NCBI RefSeq assembly: GCF_029893965.1
Contig: NZ_JARXXP010000008.1
Location: 1 to 64,000 of the forward strand
DNA: 64,000 nt
Source of the DNA: Paenibacillus sp. PastM-3
Lineage (GTDB): Bacteria; Bacillota; Bacilli; Paenibacillales; Paenibacillaceae
Reading direction: 5' to 3'
Shown here in pieces: positions 1 to 7,100 of this stretch (the first letter of the stretch is position 1; each line of letters begins with the position of its first letter). The notes beneath the pieces were generated by a model. That model saw only the letters and a program-made list of their open reading frames with translations. It was not told where the DNA came from and ran no database searches. The translations under genes were made by a program, and so were the position numbers.

Positions 1-49
1 TTCGCGGAGCGTCCACCCAAGTGAATACGTACATCCTACTCCAAACCAA

Positions 50-109
50 GGGCCGTCCCAAGTAGCCATTTCATGGCTTTTGGGACAGCCCCTTCTCAAG
101 GTTTTTTTT
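50..109 (+). terminator. Rho-independent terminator for a gene left of the window
   Basis: Arms at 50-67 and 75-91 pair over GGGC, GTCCCAA and GCC blocks around a 7-base loop, and a T-run follows at 102-109. No complete gene precedes it. The GGGCTGTCCCAAAAG-type arm resembles sequences seen at the ends of some insertion elements, but no transposase is present. Confidence 0.7.
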
Positions 110-142
110 ATTTTAGGCGCAGCCTGAGTGCGAGAAACTATT

Positions 143-332
143 TTAAGTGGAAAAACGCTATCTAATTCCCCGGTGAAACCCTGTTTCCGGGAAACTAAGT
201 GTAAAAGTGCTACTTAATATTAACGAAATTGCCCCTAGAGCAATAAACAGCCTGAAATAGGTTACGTTTATCCAACTATTCGTTCTAAATCACGGGAAAT
301 AGTTAAACTAAGTGGCGAAAATCCAACTAAAT
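143..332. repeat. Four-unit interspersed repeat, family A, locus 1
   Basis: Four related units of about 25 bp lie at 143-167, 194-219, 255-281 and 305-332. Each has arms like TTAGGTGG and its counterpart CCAACTAA or ACCTAA around an A- or T-rich centre. Read in reverse complement they match, in order, the units at 37516-37704 and 55979-56170, with the same spacing of about 51, 62 and 51 bp. The stretch 1-612 holds no gene that I can support. Confidence 0.75.
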
Positions 333-401
333 GAGTAGGCGCGGATGATTACTGTTAGCAATAAGCATGAGGCCGAAGCCTGCTCCACACAAAATAGATA
401 A

Positions 402-440
402 GCCTTCTGCAGTCCACCCGGACATGCGGGAGGCTTTATT
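402..440 (+). terminator. Hairpin terminator
   Basis: AAGCCT...TGC pairs with GCA...AGGCTT across 402-436, followed by ATTTTATT. It sits about 175 bases upstream of the small-protein cluster and may separate it from the preceding unit. Confidence 0.55.
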
Positions 441-612
441 TTATTGATACTGGATTACCCAAACCAATCTAGCACCGAAAGAATAGAGTATAGCAGATGA
501 TCCTGCGGCAGCTGCGTTTTAGTTATGTGCGCAGCCCGGGGATGGACAGGTTCACCCGGTTATAAACAGCCCTGATAACCAAAACCAGACCACAATAAAC
601 GGGGTGATATGG

Positions 613-879
613 ATGGATTTGAATGCATTGACTGGCCTATTTGCCAACAATAACGGTTCAGTCGTGCTAAATGTCCTTTTATCAGTTGCTTTAATTTGGA
701 CTATCCGGCAGATGGCAGGCAAAGAGAAGGTCATTCAGAATTACCAGAAACGGGATGAGGAGAACGAGAAACAGCTGAATGAATACAACCGTTCCCTGGT
801 CAAGCTTTTAATTGAAAGAGAGGCCCTGGAACGCGCGAGAGCCGATAAAACCAATGGTGAGGAGGTCGTTAACAAGTGA
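613..879 (+). CDS. Small membrane protein with C-terminal coiled coil (holin-like layout)
   Basis: The protein has 88 residues. Residues about 17-34 are hydrophobic enough for one membrane helix. The rest is highly charged (KEKVIQNYQKRDEENEKQ) and predicted helical or coiled coil. An in-frame GTG at 604 is possible, but the GGGGTGAT at 601-608 is placed best for the ATG at 613. A single helix followed by a charged tail resembles BhlA/UviB-type phage holins, but I see no specific family motif. It overlaps the next gene by four bases (GTGA), so the two are probably translationally coupled. Confidence 0.6.
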   Translation: MDLNALTGLFANNNGSVVLNVLLSVALIWTIRQMAGKEKVIQNYQKRDEENEKQLNEYNRSLVKLLIEREALERARADKTNGEEVVNK

Positions 880-1052
880 AGCTCCTCGATATTTTTAAGA
901 AAAACGAAGTCAAGCCCAGCTCTGTAAAGCGGGAAATTGAGAACCTGGGCAGAATCCGGGAGGCCTATGAAATGAATGATCTTGAAAGCCTGTTAGATCT
1001 GCACCGTAACGGCCTGGGCAAGAGAGGAGATGATTTACATGGCCATCGTTGA
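876..1052 (+). CDS. Small charged protein of unknown function
   Basis: This 58-residue frame begins at a GTG inside the end of the preceding gene, with GAGGAGG at 860-865 about ten bases upstream, and overlaps the following gene by 14 bases. The N-terminus (MKLLDIFKKN) is amphipathic, and the remainder is charged and helical with no membrane segment or known motif. Good start signals and tight packing between two membrane proteins argue that it is real. I do not recognise a family. Confidence 0.5.
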   Translation: MKLLDIFKKNEVKPSSVKREIENLGRIREAYEMNDLESLLDLHRNGLGKRGDDLHGHR

Positions 1053-1371
1053 TTTGATTCTTATTACTCTGGAATTAGCTGTTTTTATTGTGTTTGCCGC
1101 TTATGTGCTGAGATATCGTAAATTTTTTATCGGAAAAGGCCCGAACCGGACGTATAACCTGTATCTCCGGAGTGTATGGATAACTTATTTCATGGTTTCG
1201 CTGCTGTGCCTTAACCTGTTGTGGGGGCGGCTGAACATTGTTTTTGGTTATAACGTGGACAGCCTATCCAATACAATCAGAGAGCTGGTGATGATTCTGA
1301 CGCTGATCCTGCTTCTGTTTGCCGGACTAACGCACAAGGAACTGTGGGACATTAACGAGCAGGATAAATAG
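1039..1371 (+). CDS. Small membrane protein with three predicted helices
   Basis: The protein has 110 residues starting at the ATG at 1039, with GAGAGGAG about nine bases upstream; the in-frame ATG at 1030 overlaps that ribosome site and is less likely. Hydrophobic stretches at about residues 3-25, 46-65 and 80-98 suggest three helices. The short loops are basic (RYRKFF) and the tail is acidic (DINEQDK). It is the last of three overlapping small genes. No family is recognised; a phage-type lysis or membrane accessory role is only a guess from the layout. Confidence 0.6.
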   Translation: MAIVDLILITLELAVFIVFAAYVLRYRKFFIGKGPNRTYNLYLRSVWITYFMVSLLCLNLLWGRLNIVFGYNVDSLSNTIRELVMILTLILLLFAGLTHKELWDINEQDK

Positions 1372-1440
1372 GTTATGAGATCTGCTGAAAAAGGTGTAAA
1401 ATGAAAGGAATGATGGCAGCGCCTGGAGGAACGGCGGAAT

Positions 1441-1617
1441 ATGTATCGAGTAGGAATTATCGGGCCGGCGGGCTCCGTCGAACGGATTGCCAAGCTGGCA
1501 GAAACGTTCGCGCAGGAAATCGAATTCATATCATTTATCTATGCAGAGCCGCGTGAGACGGGCCAGGCCTATATGTCCCTGATTCCAGACGGCTGGCTGC
1601 CGCCGCAAACGTCATAG
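1441..1617 (+). pseudogene. Probable N-terminal fragment of a larger protein
   Basis: A 58-residue frame (MYRVGIIGPAGSVERI...) follows a good ribosome site (CTGGAGGA). The start, a beta strand followed by a GPAGS-type turn and a helix, reads like the first segment of a much longer regulator or Rossmann-like protein. The frame stops at 1617, inside the convergent gene on the minus strand. The last 20 residues overlap that gene's 3' end and look unrelated to the first 40. I interpret it as a truncated remnant; a genuine small protein cannot be excluded. Confidence 0.4.
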
Positions 1618-2762
1618 ATTCGTTTACTCATGCGAAGTAAATGCCTGCGGAACGCAGCCATTACAAGCAGGTGAACTCTTGCCTGTGTGTGCTTATAGAG
1701 AAACCACGGCAGGGATGGCAGGTAGTCATGGATAGCAATGAGGCATTCGCGGCTGCCGGGGATTTGCAGAAATTCAAGCCTGCTTAGACAGGACTTATCC
1801 TGCTTCGTGAGGACCCCGCCGGAGATCCGGTAAATACTGCTAGCTGCGCTGCTCCGCTCCGGCAGATAAGTCAATTCAAGGATTGCGCAGCGGCTGGCCC
1901 GCAGACAGACACGGTATCTGTTCCCGCCGTCATGATCAATCCGGACCAGCGGCTTCAGGATGCTGCCCAGCCATTCCAGATAGTAGCGGGCGGCCCAGCC
2001 GGCATCCGTATTTCCGGGCAGAACTACGCGCTGGACCGAGCGGACGTCTGAGGCCGGTTTTGTTTTTTTGCGGGACGGCGGCTGGACCGCTGTGCCGGTG
2101 CCGGGATGCGTGTCATTCCGGGGACCGGCCTCAACCGCTGCAAGCAGCGTCATGCCGGCGCCCGCCAGCTCCGCCGGTACCGGAATGGCGGTGTTCTCCG
2201 AACGCCCGGCCATCCGGCTGGACGACTGTCCGGTACGCAGTACCGTAACCGGCAACCCGCAGGAGCGGAGGATTTGTTCCGCCTCCAGGCTGCTGTGCAG
2301 ATGACGGGAGCATTGCCCGGGCGGGATATTCCGGGAGGCAGGCCCGCTCAGACAGACAATATGCCGGATGCCGTTTATACAAGCTGCCCGGGCGAATATA
2401 TCCGCCTGTATGGCAGCCATATCAGCAAAGCTTGCCTGGGTCAGCCTGGCCTGTGACATAACGGGAGGAACGAGATAGATGGCATAGTCTGCACCTTGCA
2501 GCGCGGCAGTGGCAGACGGTAAGGAGAACAGGTCGCAGGGGCGTTGTTGCACTTGCGGGCACAGATTTGTCTGGTCTTGGTACACGTCACCATTGTCTGC
2601 CAACACAATTAGATCACAATGCTCCGTCAGCAACGCCAGCAGATTATGATCGGTGTATCTCTCCGCCCCGGCTAAAGCGATAACAGGCCTGCGTCCGGTG
2701 CCGGCCCTGTGCTCCCTTCTAATGCGGGATATCTTGTTGTCTGTACGTTCCGCTGAATTCAT
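1569..2762 (-). CDS. NAD(P)-binding Rossmann-fold (NmrA/atypical SDR-like) protein
   Basis: The 397-residue protein starts with a strand-turn-helix unit (VIALAGAERYTDHNLLALL, residues about 27-45) at the place of the dinucleotide loop, though the GxxGxxG pattern is degenerate. Further Rossmann signs are GADYAIYLVPP and the strand RHIVCLSGPAS near residue 135. The second half may be a DUF2867/YlbE-type domain. Atypical SDRs of this group bind NAD(P) but often lack the catalytic YxxxK, and I do not see it here. The substrate is unknown. A ribosome site (CAGGGA) precedes the ATG. It converges on the fragment at 1441-1617. Confidence 0.6.
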   Translation of the reverse strand: MNSAERTDNKISRIRREHRAGTGRRPVIALAGAERYTDHNLLALLTEHCDLIVLADNGDVYQDQTNLCPQVQQRPCDLFSLPSATAALQGADYAIYLVPPVMSQARLTQASFADMAAIQADIFARAACINGIRHIVCLSGPASRNIPPGQCSRHLHSSLEAEQILRSCGLPVTVLRTGQSSSRMAGRSENTAIPVPAELAGAGMTLLAAVEAGPRNDTHPGTGTAVQPPSRKKTKPASDVRSVQRVVLPGNTDAGWAARYYLEWLGSILKPLVRIDHDGGNRYRVCLRASRCAILELTYLPERSSAASSIYRISGGVLTKQDKSCLSRLEFLQIPGSRECLIAIHDYLPSLPWFLYKHTQARVHLLVMAAFRRHLLRMSKRIYDVCGGSQPSGIRDI

Positions 2763-2890
2763 TAGTTATCCCTGCTTCCATTCCGTTTCAGTTTCTTGTT
2801 TCATTATACAAGGGATTGCGCGGTGCTGATCATTTGGGGCTATAATGGGCTCATAACACAACCATTCTGAACAACAGGGGGGCAGACCGG

Positions 2891-3886
2891 ATGAATGAAT
2901 TACAGCAAGCCGGGCAACGGCTGGAGCTCGCCACCTTCGCCGGCGGCTGCTTCTGGTGTATGGTCAAGCCATTTGACGAGCTGCCGGGAATCATCTCGGT
3001 GATGTCGGGCTATACAGGCGGGCACACCGAGAATCCGACTTATGCCGAGGTCGGGACGGAGACGACTGGACATATTGAGGCAGTGCAGATTACCTTTGTT
3101 CCGGAGCTGTTTCCGTACCGGCGTCTGCTGGATATTTATTGGCAGCTGATTGATCCGACAGACCGCGGCGGCCAGTTTATGGACCGCGGGCATTCCTACA
3201 AGTCTGCCATCTTTGTTCACAGTGAGGAGCAGCGGGCAGCGGCAGAGGCCTCCAAGGCTGCACTTCAGGCAGAAAAAAGGTTTAAAGGACCGGTTGTAAC
3301 GGAGATTCTGCCGGCGGCACCGTTCTACCCGGCTGAAGCTGAGCATCAGGATTACTATAAGACGCATCCGCTGGATTACAAGCTGTATCTCAAAGGCTCG
3401 GGCCGTGATGATTTTCTGAAGCGGCACTGGCAGAGGGGCGAAGACCGGGAACGGCTGCGTGCCCGGCTGACTGCCCTGCAATATGAGGTTATCCGGAACA
3501 AGGGTACAGAGCCGGCGTATGACAATGCCTATTGGGATGAATACCGTGAAGGCATATATATTGATGTGCTGAATGGAGATCCGCTGTTCAGCTCGCTGGA
3601 TAAATTCGATTCCGGCACCGGCTGGCCGTCCTTTGCCGCACCGCTTGAGCCGGGGCTGATCCGCCGTGAGGCAGACTTAAGCCGCGGGGCAGCGCGGACT
3701 GTGCTGCGGAGCAGGTTAAGCAGAGCCTATCTCGGCCAGCTGCTGTATGACGGCCCGGAGCCTGCGAAGCTGCATTACCGGGTCAATTCAGCTGCGCTGC
3801 GTTTTGTCCCGAGGGAGGAACTCGCGGCGTACGGGCTGGAGCGTTATCTGGGGCTGTTTGCTTCAGAGGATGCTGGCCGGGAATGA
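2891..3886 (+). CDS. msrAB: MsrA-MsrB fusion, peptide methionine sulfoxide reductase
   Basis: Residues 1 to about 160 are MsrA, which reduces methionine-S-sulfoxide; the GCFWC box at residues 19-23 holds the catalytic Cys20. Residues about 165-320 are an MsrB domain, normally for the R-epimer, with clear landmarks (SLDKFDSGTGWPSF and VNSAALRFVP). In the family, the catalytic Cys lies in RYC[IV]NSA; here the sequence is HYRVNSA, so Arg297 (codon CGG, 3779-3781) replaces it. The conserved SHLGHVF block reads AYLGQLL. The MsrA half should be active and the MsrB half probably is not. A strong GGGGGG ribosome site precedes the ATG. Confidence 0.9.
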   Translation: MNELQQAGQRLELATFAGGCFWCMVKPFDELPGIISVMSGYTGGHTENPTYAEVGTETTGHIEAVQITFVPELFPYRRLLDIYWQLIDPTDRGGQFMDRGHSYKSAIFVHSEEQRAAAEASKAALQAEKRFKGPVVTEILPAAPFYPAEAEHQDYYKTHPLDYKLYLKGSGRDDFLKRHWQRGEDRERLRARLTALQYEVIRNKGTEPAYDNAYWDEYREGIYIDVLNGDPLFSSLDKFDSGTGWPSFAAPLEPGLIRREADLSRGAARTVLRSRLSRAYLGQLLYDGPEPAKLHYRVNSAALRFVPREELAAYGLERYLGLFASEDAGRE

Positions 3887-3930
3887 TCCGCCGTCTGAAT
3901 GCCAGATACCAGCCTCGCCTGTTTACAAGG

Positions 3931-3966
3931 AAACCTGATCTCTACTAAGAGATCGGGTTTCTTTTT
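3931..3966 (+). terminator. Terminator of msrAB
   Basis: AAACCTGATCTC (3931-3942) pairs with GAGATCGGGTTT (3949-3960) around a six-base loop, followed by CTTTTT. Confidence 0.9.
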
Positions 3967-4106
3967 GCATTCTCTTAAAGGTTCAATAGATTCTCAGGCA
4001 TTGCTTAAAATATGACAAAACCTGCGGATTTTCAGGTAGACTTGCCAAATAAGGTATAATAGGAGATAAGCATTATTTGTAATGCGCATACTGAAGGAGT
4101 GACTCA

Positions 4107-5183
4107 ATGTATCCTAATCAGCAAAATGCAGGAGAGCGCCTTAAAATGATAGCCGAGCAGCTTGCAGAAGAAGTTACCTTGCGTCAATATGAACGTCAGC
4201 CTGAATTAAGGCAGCGCTTTGGTCCTTCCGGAATAGCCAGGACCAGGCAGGATTCCCTATATCATCTTCGTTATCTTGCACAAAGCGTTTCGCTGGAAAG
4301 CCCGCTTTTGTTCATTAACTATATTATTTGGCTTAAAGTACTGCTCATGCAGTATAAGATTACGGCTGAGGATCTGCGCCTCAATCTGGAACTGATGAAG
4401 GATGCAATCAGAGTCAAGGTAGAGCCGCCGGATAGAGAGCTGATCCTAAGCTACCTTGATATGGGTATGTATCATATGCGCGGGGAAGAGAGAGTGCCTT
4501 CGTTTCTGCAGCCGGATCAGCCCTATTTCCGGGAGGCGGAGCAATACCTCCGGCTTCTGCTGGATGGAGAACGGCGCCAGGCTGCGGAATTAATAATGAA
4601 GCTGTATGATGAAGGCATGCCGGTCCAGGATATTTACCTGCATATCTTCCAGCAGAGCCAGTACGAAACCGGGCGGCTGTGGCAGCTGGGTCAAATCACG
4701 GTCGCCCAGGAGCATTACTGCACAGCCTGTACCCAGAGCATTATCTCCCAGCTGTACCCCCGCTGGATTCAGGCACAGAGCGGCCGCAAGAGGCTGGTTG
4801 CAGTCGGTGTAGGTGAAGAGCTGCATGAAATCGGCCTGCGGATGCTGACGGACTTTTTTGAAATGAAGGGCTGGAATACCTTCTACCTGGGCTCCAACAT
4901 GCCTGCTGAAAGCCTGATACGTTATTTGAAGGAACAGCCTGCCGATCTGCTGGCTGTTTCGGTTACGATGACCTTTCATGTGTCTGAGGTCGTCCGCCTG
5001 ATTCAAGTGATCCGCGGTCATGCGGAGCTTGACGGCCTAAAGATCATGGTCGGAGGAATGCCTTTCAATGTAGACAGGGATTTGTGGAAAAAGGTCGGCG
5101 CAGACGGCTACGCCCCTGATGCCGGGAGCGCGCTCGAGATCGCAGCACAGCTTGTTCCCGGTACCTGGAGCCAGAAGAACTGA
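4107..5183 (+). CDS. Stand-alone cobalamin-binding, putative B12 light-sensor protein
   Basis: The 358-residue protein has a helical N-terminal part (1 to about 140), a B12-binding helical-bundle domain (about 140-225) and a Rossmann B12-binding domain (about 228-350). Trp192 followed nine residues later by Glu202-His203 reproduces the W-x9-EH motif that caps adenosylcobalamin in the CarH photoreceptor. E238-x-H240-x-x-G243 supplies the lower His ligand, followed by SVTMT (285-289) and GG (316-317) for the nucleotide tail. Unlike CarH/LitR it has no MerR DNA-binding domain. It lies 21 bases upstream of a hybrid kinase with no sensor domain, so it probably supplies the signal input. The ATG follows AAGGAGTG. 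Confidence 0.8.
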   Translation: MYPNQQNAGERLKMIAEQLAEEVTLRQYERQPELRQRFGPSGIARTRQDSLYHLRYLAQSVSLESPLLFINYIIWLKVLLMQYKITAEDLRLNLELMKDAIRVKVEPPDRELILSYLDMGMYHMRGEERVPSFLQPDQPYFREAEQYLRLLLDGERRQAAELIMKLYDEGMPVQDIYLHIFQQSQYETGRLWQLGQITVAQEHYCTACTQSIISQLYPRWIQAQSGRKRLVAVGVGEELHEIGLRMLTDFFEMKGWNTFYLGSNMPAESLIRYLKEQPADLLAVSVTMTFHVSEVVRLIQVIRGHAELDGLKIMVGGMPFNVDRDLWKKVGADGYAPDAGSALEIAAQLVPGTWSQKN

Positions 5184-5204
5184 TACAGAAGGCGGGGTAC
5201 TATA

Positions 5205-6890
5205 ATGATCGGCAGTGAGCAGGAAATCAGTGTTCTAAGGAAAACGATCGAATATGTGTCAGAACAGTTAATTGCAGGCAAGCATAGAGAAGAGCAGGCT
5301 TTGGCCGAGTTTTCCGCCATGAACAATGAACTCATTACGATGCACCGGCTGCTGGCCAAAAATAATGCAGAGCTTAAAGCGCTCAAGGAGGAAGCGGAAG
5401 CAGCGAGCAGGGCAAAAAGCCTGTTTCTGGCTACGGTCAGCCATGAAATCCGTACACCGATGAACGGAATCCTGGGCATAACCGAGCTGCTGGAGGCTGA
5501 GGACGTTACGGAAGAACAGCAGAATCATCTGCAGGTAATCCGGGAATCGGCACAGTATCTGCTGCAGATGATCCGGAATCTGCTTGATTTCTCCAAAATT
5601 GAAGCCGGGAAAATGGAAAGGAGCAGAGTCCCCTTCAGCATACGGAAGCTGGTTGAGCATGCGTTTCGGCTGCTCTCTCCTGCAGCGGCAAAGCAGGAAA
5701 ATACCTTAACCTATCACATCCAGAACGGGGTTGCGGATCAGCTGGAAGGAGATTCACCCAAGATAATGCAGGTGCTTATTAATCTGCTGGGCAATGCTGT
5801 GAAATTTACGCAGAACGGAAAAGTAGAAGTTACAGTGAGTCTGGTCTCTGAGGAAGCAGTACGCCAGCGGTTATGCTTTGAAGTAAGGGATGAAGGGGTT
5901 GGCATATCACCTGAGGATCAGGGCTCCCTGTTCCGGCCGTATTCACAGGTAAGCAATGACCCGGAGCTGTCTGCCGAGGGAACGGGACTCGGGCTGTCCA
6001 TCTGCAAGTCCATGGTAGAGCTGATGGACGGAACCATTATGGCGGAGAGTGTGCCCGGAGCCGGCTCGGTTTTCCGTTTTGAGCTTCCGCTGGATAAGCC
6101 GTCCAACCTTCCGGAGCCGAATCCGGCTGGCGGGGCAGCCCTGCCGGTGAGCGGTTTCAGCGTGCTGCCGGTGCTGGTCGCCGAGGATAACGGACTGAAC
6201 AGTGCAGTGCTGCTGCGGCAGCTGCAGAAGCTGGGGGTAACGGATGTCCACCTGGCCCGCAACGGCAAAGAAGCAGTGGACGCCTGGCAGCGGCAGGAAT
6301 ACGGGCTTATTCTGATGGACAGCAGGCTTCCGGTCATGAACGGTGAGGAGGCGGTCCGCACCATCCGCCGGCTGGAAGCATCCGGGGCAAGGGCGCGGGT
6401 TCCGATTATCGGCGTGACCGGGGATGAAGGCGAGGAGAGCCGAGCGCAATTTATTGAGGCAGGTCTCGATGATTGGGCGGTTAAGCCGCTGAATCTGCAG
6501 ATGCTGAGCAAGCTGCTGGTTAAATGGTACAGCATGAAGCCGTATATTCCCGTCCTGCAGGAGGAGACCCTGTCCGGCATCCGGGAGATGGACGATGAAG
6601 ACGAGCCTGAGCTGCTGCGTATGCTGATCGGGATTTTCAAGAAGGATACTCAGCAGCGGCTGGCTGCACTGGAGGATGCTGCGTCCAGACAGGATCTGAC
6701 GGAAATGGCGGCAGCGGCCCACAGCCTGAAGTCAGGCAGCCTGAGCATCGGGGTGCAGTATTTCGCCCATCTGTGTGCGTTGGTGGAACGCCATGCCGGA
6801 GCAGAGGAATTCGAGCCCGCTGTACGGCAGCTGCCGAAGCTGGAGACTGCATATGAAGAAGCCTGCAGGGAGCTGGATAAGCTGCTGTAG
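5205..6890 (+). CDS. Hybrid sensor histidine kinase (HisKA-HATPase-REC-HPt) without sensor domain
   Basis: The protein has 561 residues. The first 65 form a charged coiled coil with no membrane helix, PAS or GAF domain. HisKA follows with the phospho-acceptor His80 (SHEIRTP), then HATPase_c with an N box (NLLGNAVKF), DEGVGIS and GTGLGLS. A receiver domain starts near residue 318 (VAEDN, phospho-acceptor Asp near 371 in LMDSRLP, Lys in VKPL). A C-terminal HPt domain carries AHSLKSGS near 505. All steps of a phosphorelay are thus on one cytoplasmic chain. The upstream B12 protein is the likely input. No dedicated output regulator is adjacent. Confidence 0.9.
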   Translation: MIGSEQEISVLRKTIEYVSEQLIAGKHREEQALAEFSAMNNELITMHRLLAKNNAELKALKEEAEAASRAKSLFLATVSHEIRTPMNGILGITELLEAEDVTEEQQNHLQVIRESAQYLLQMIRNLLDFSKIEAGKMERSRVPFSIRKLVEHAFRLLSPAAAKQENTLTYHIQNGVADQLEGDSPKIMQVLINLLGNAVKFTQNGKVEVTVSLVSEEAVRQRLCFEVRDEGVGISPEDQGSLFRPYSQVSNDPELSAEGTGLGLSICKSMVELMDGTIMAESVPGAGSVFRFELPLDKPSNLPEPNPAGGAALPVSGFSVLPVLVAEDNGLNSAVLLRQLQKLGVTDVHLARNGKEAVDAWQRQEYGLILMDSRLPVMNGEEAVRTIRRLEASGARARVPIIGVTGDEGEESRAQFIEAGLDDWAVKPLNLQMLSKLLVKWYSMKPYIPVLQEETLSGIREMDDEDEPELLRMLIGIFKKDTQQRLAALEDAASRQDLTEMAAAAHSLKSGSLSIGVQYFAHLCALVERHAGAEEFEPAVRQLPKLETAYEEACRELDKLL

Positions 6891-6905
6891 AGCTTCCGGC
6901 TGCAG

Positions 6906-6946
6906 AGAGCAGAAGGTACCGGTTACCGGGAACTTCTGCTCTTTTT
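6906..6946 (+). terminator. Terminator of the B12-sensor/kinase unit
   Basis: AGAGCAGAAG (6906-6915) pairs with CTTCTGCTCT (6933-6942), followed by TTTTT. Confidence 0.9.
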
Positions 6947-6984
6947 GCTGGCGGCGATCATATCCGTGCAGCGGAAGAATAGGA

Positions 6985-6990
6985 TATAAT
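6985..6990 (+). promoter_or_regulatory. Candidate -10 element of the hut promoter
   Basis: A perfect TATAAT lies between the upstream terminator and the hut leader. No good TTGACA-like box is seen 16-18 bases upstream, which would fit an activator-dependent promoter. Confidence 0.45.
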
Positions 6991-7050
6991 AAGGCATTTT
7001 CATGGCCAGGGGCATCGAAGAACGCATGCCGCAAGGATTAGATCAGATGG

Positions 7051-7085
7051 AAGCCGGTACCTCTTGCTAGGTATGGGCTTTTTCT
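7051..7085 (+). promoter_or_regulatory. Leader terminator (attenuator) upstream of hutH
   Basis: AAGCCGGTACCT (7051-7062) pairs with AGGTATGGGCTT (7069-7080), with one mismatch and one wobble, and a T-rich run follows at once (7079-7083). It ends about 20 bases before the hutH start and after the candidate promoter, so it would stop transcription before the operon unless an antiterminator acts. In Bacillus subtilis the hut operon is controlled by HutP-mediated antitermination at a comparable place. No hutP gene is visible here. Confidence 0.7.
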
Positions 7086-7100
7086 AATACGCAGAAGCAG

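Noticed and set aside
50..109. Insertion-sequence end at the left edge
   Set aside because: The arm resembles some transposon ends, but the hairpin with T-run is fully explained as a terminator and no transposase or second end is visible.
5943..6722. Long antisense frames across the hybrid kinase and other GC-rich genes
   Set aside because: These are shadows of strongly biased codon use on the opposite strand, with no start signals or domains.
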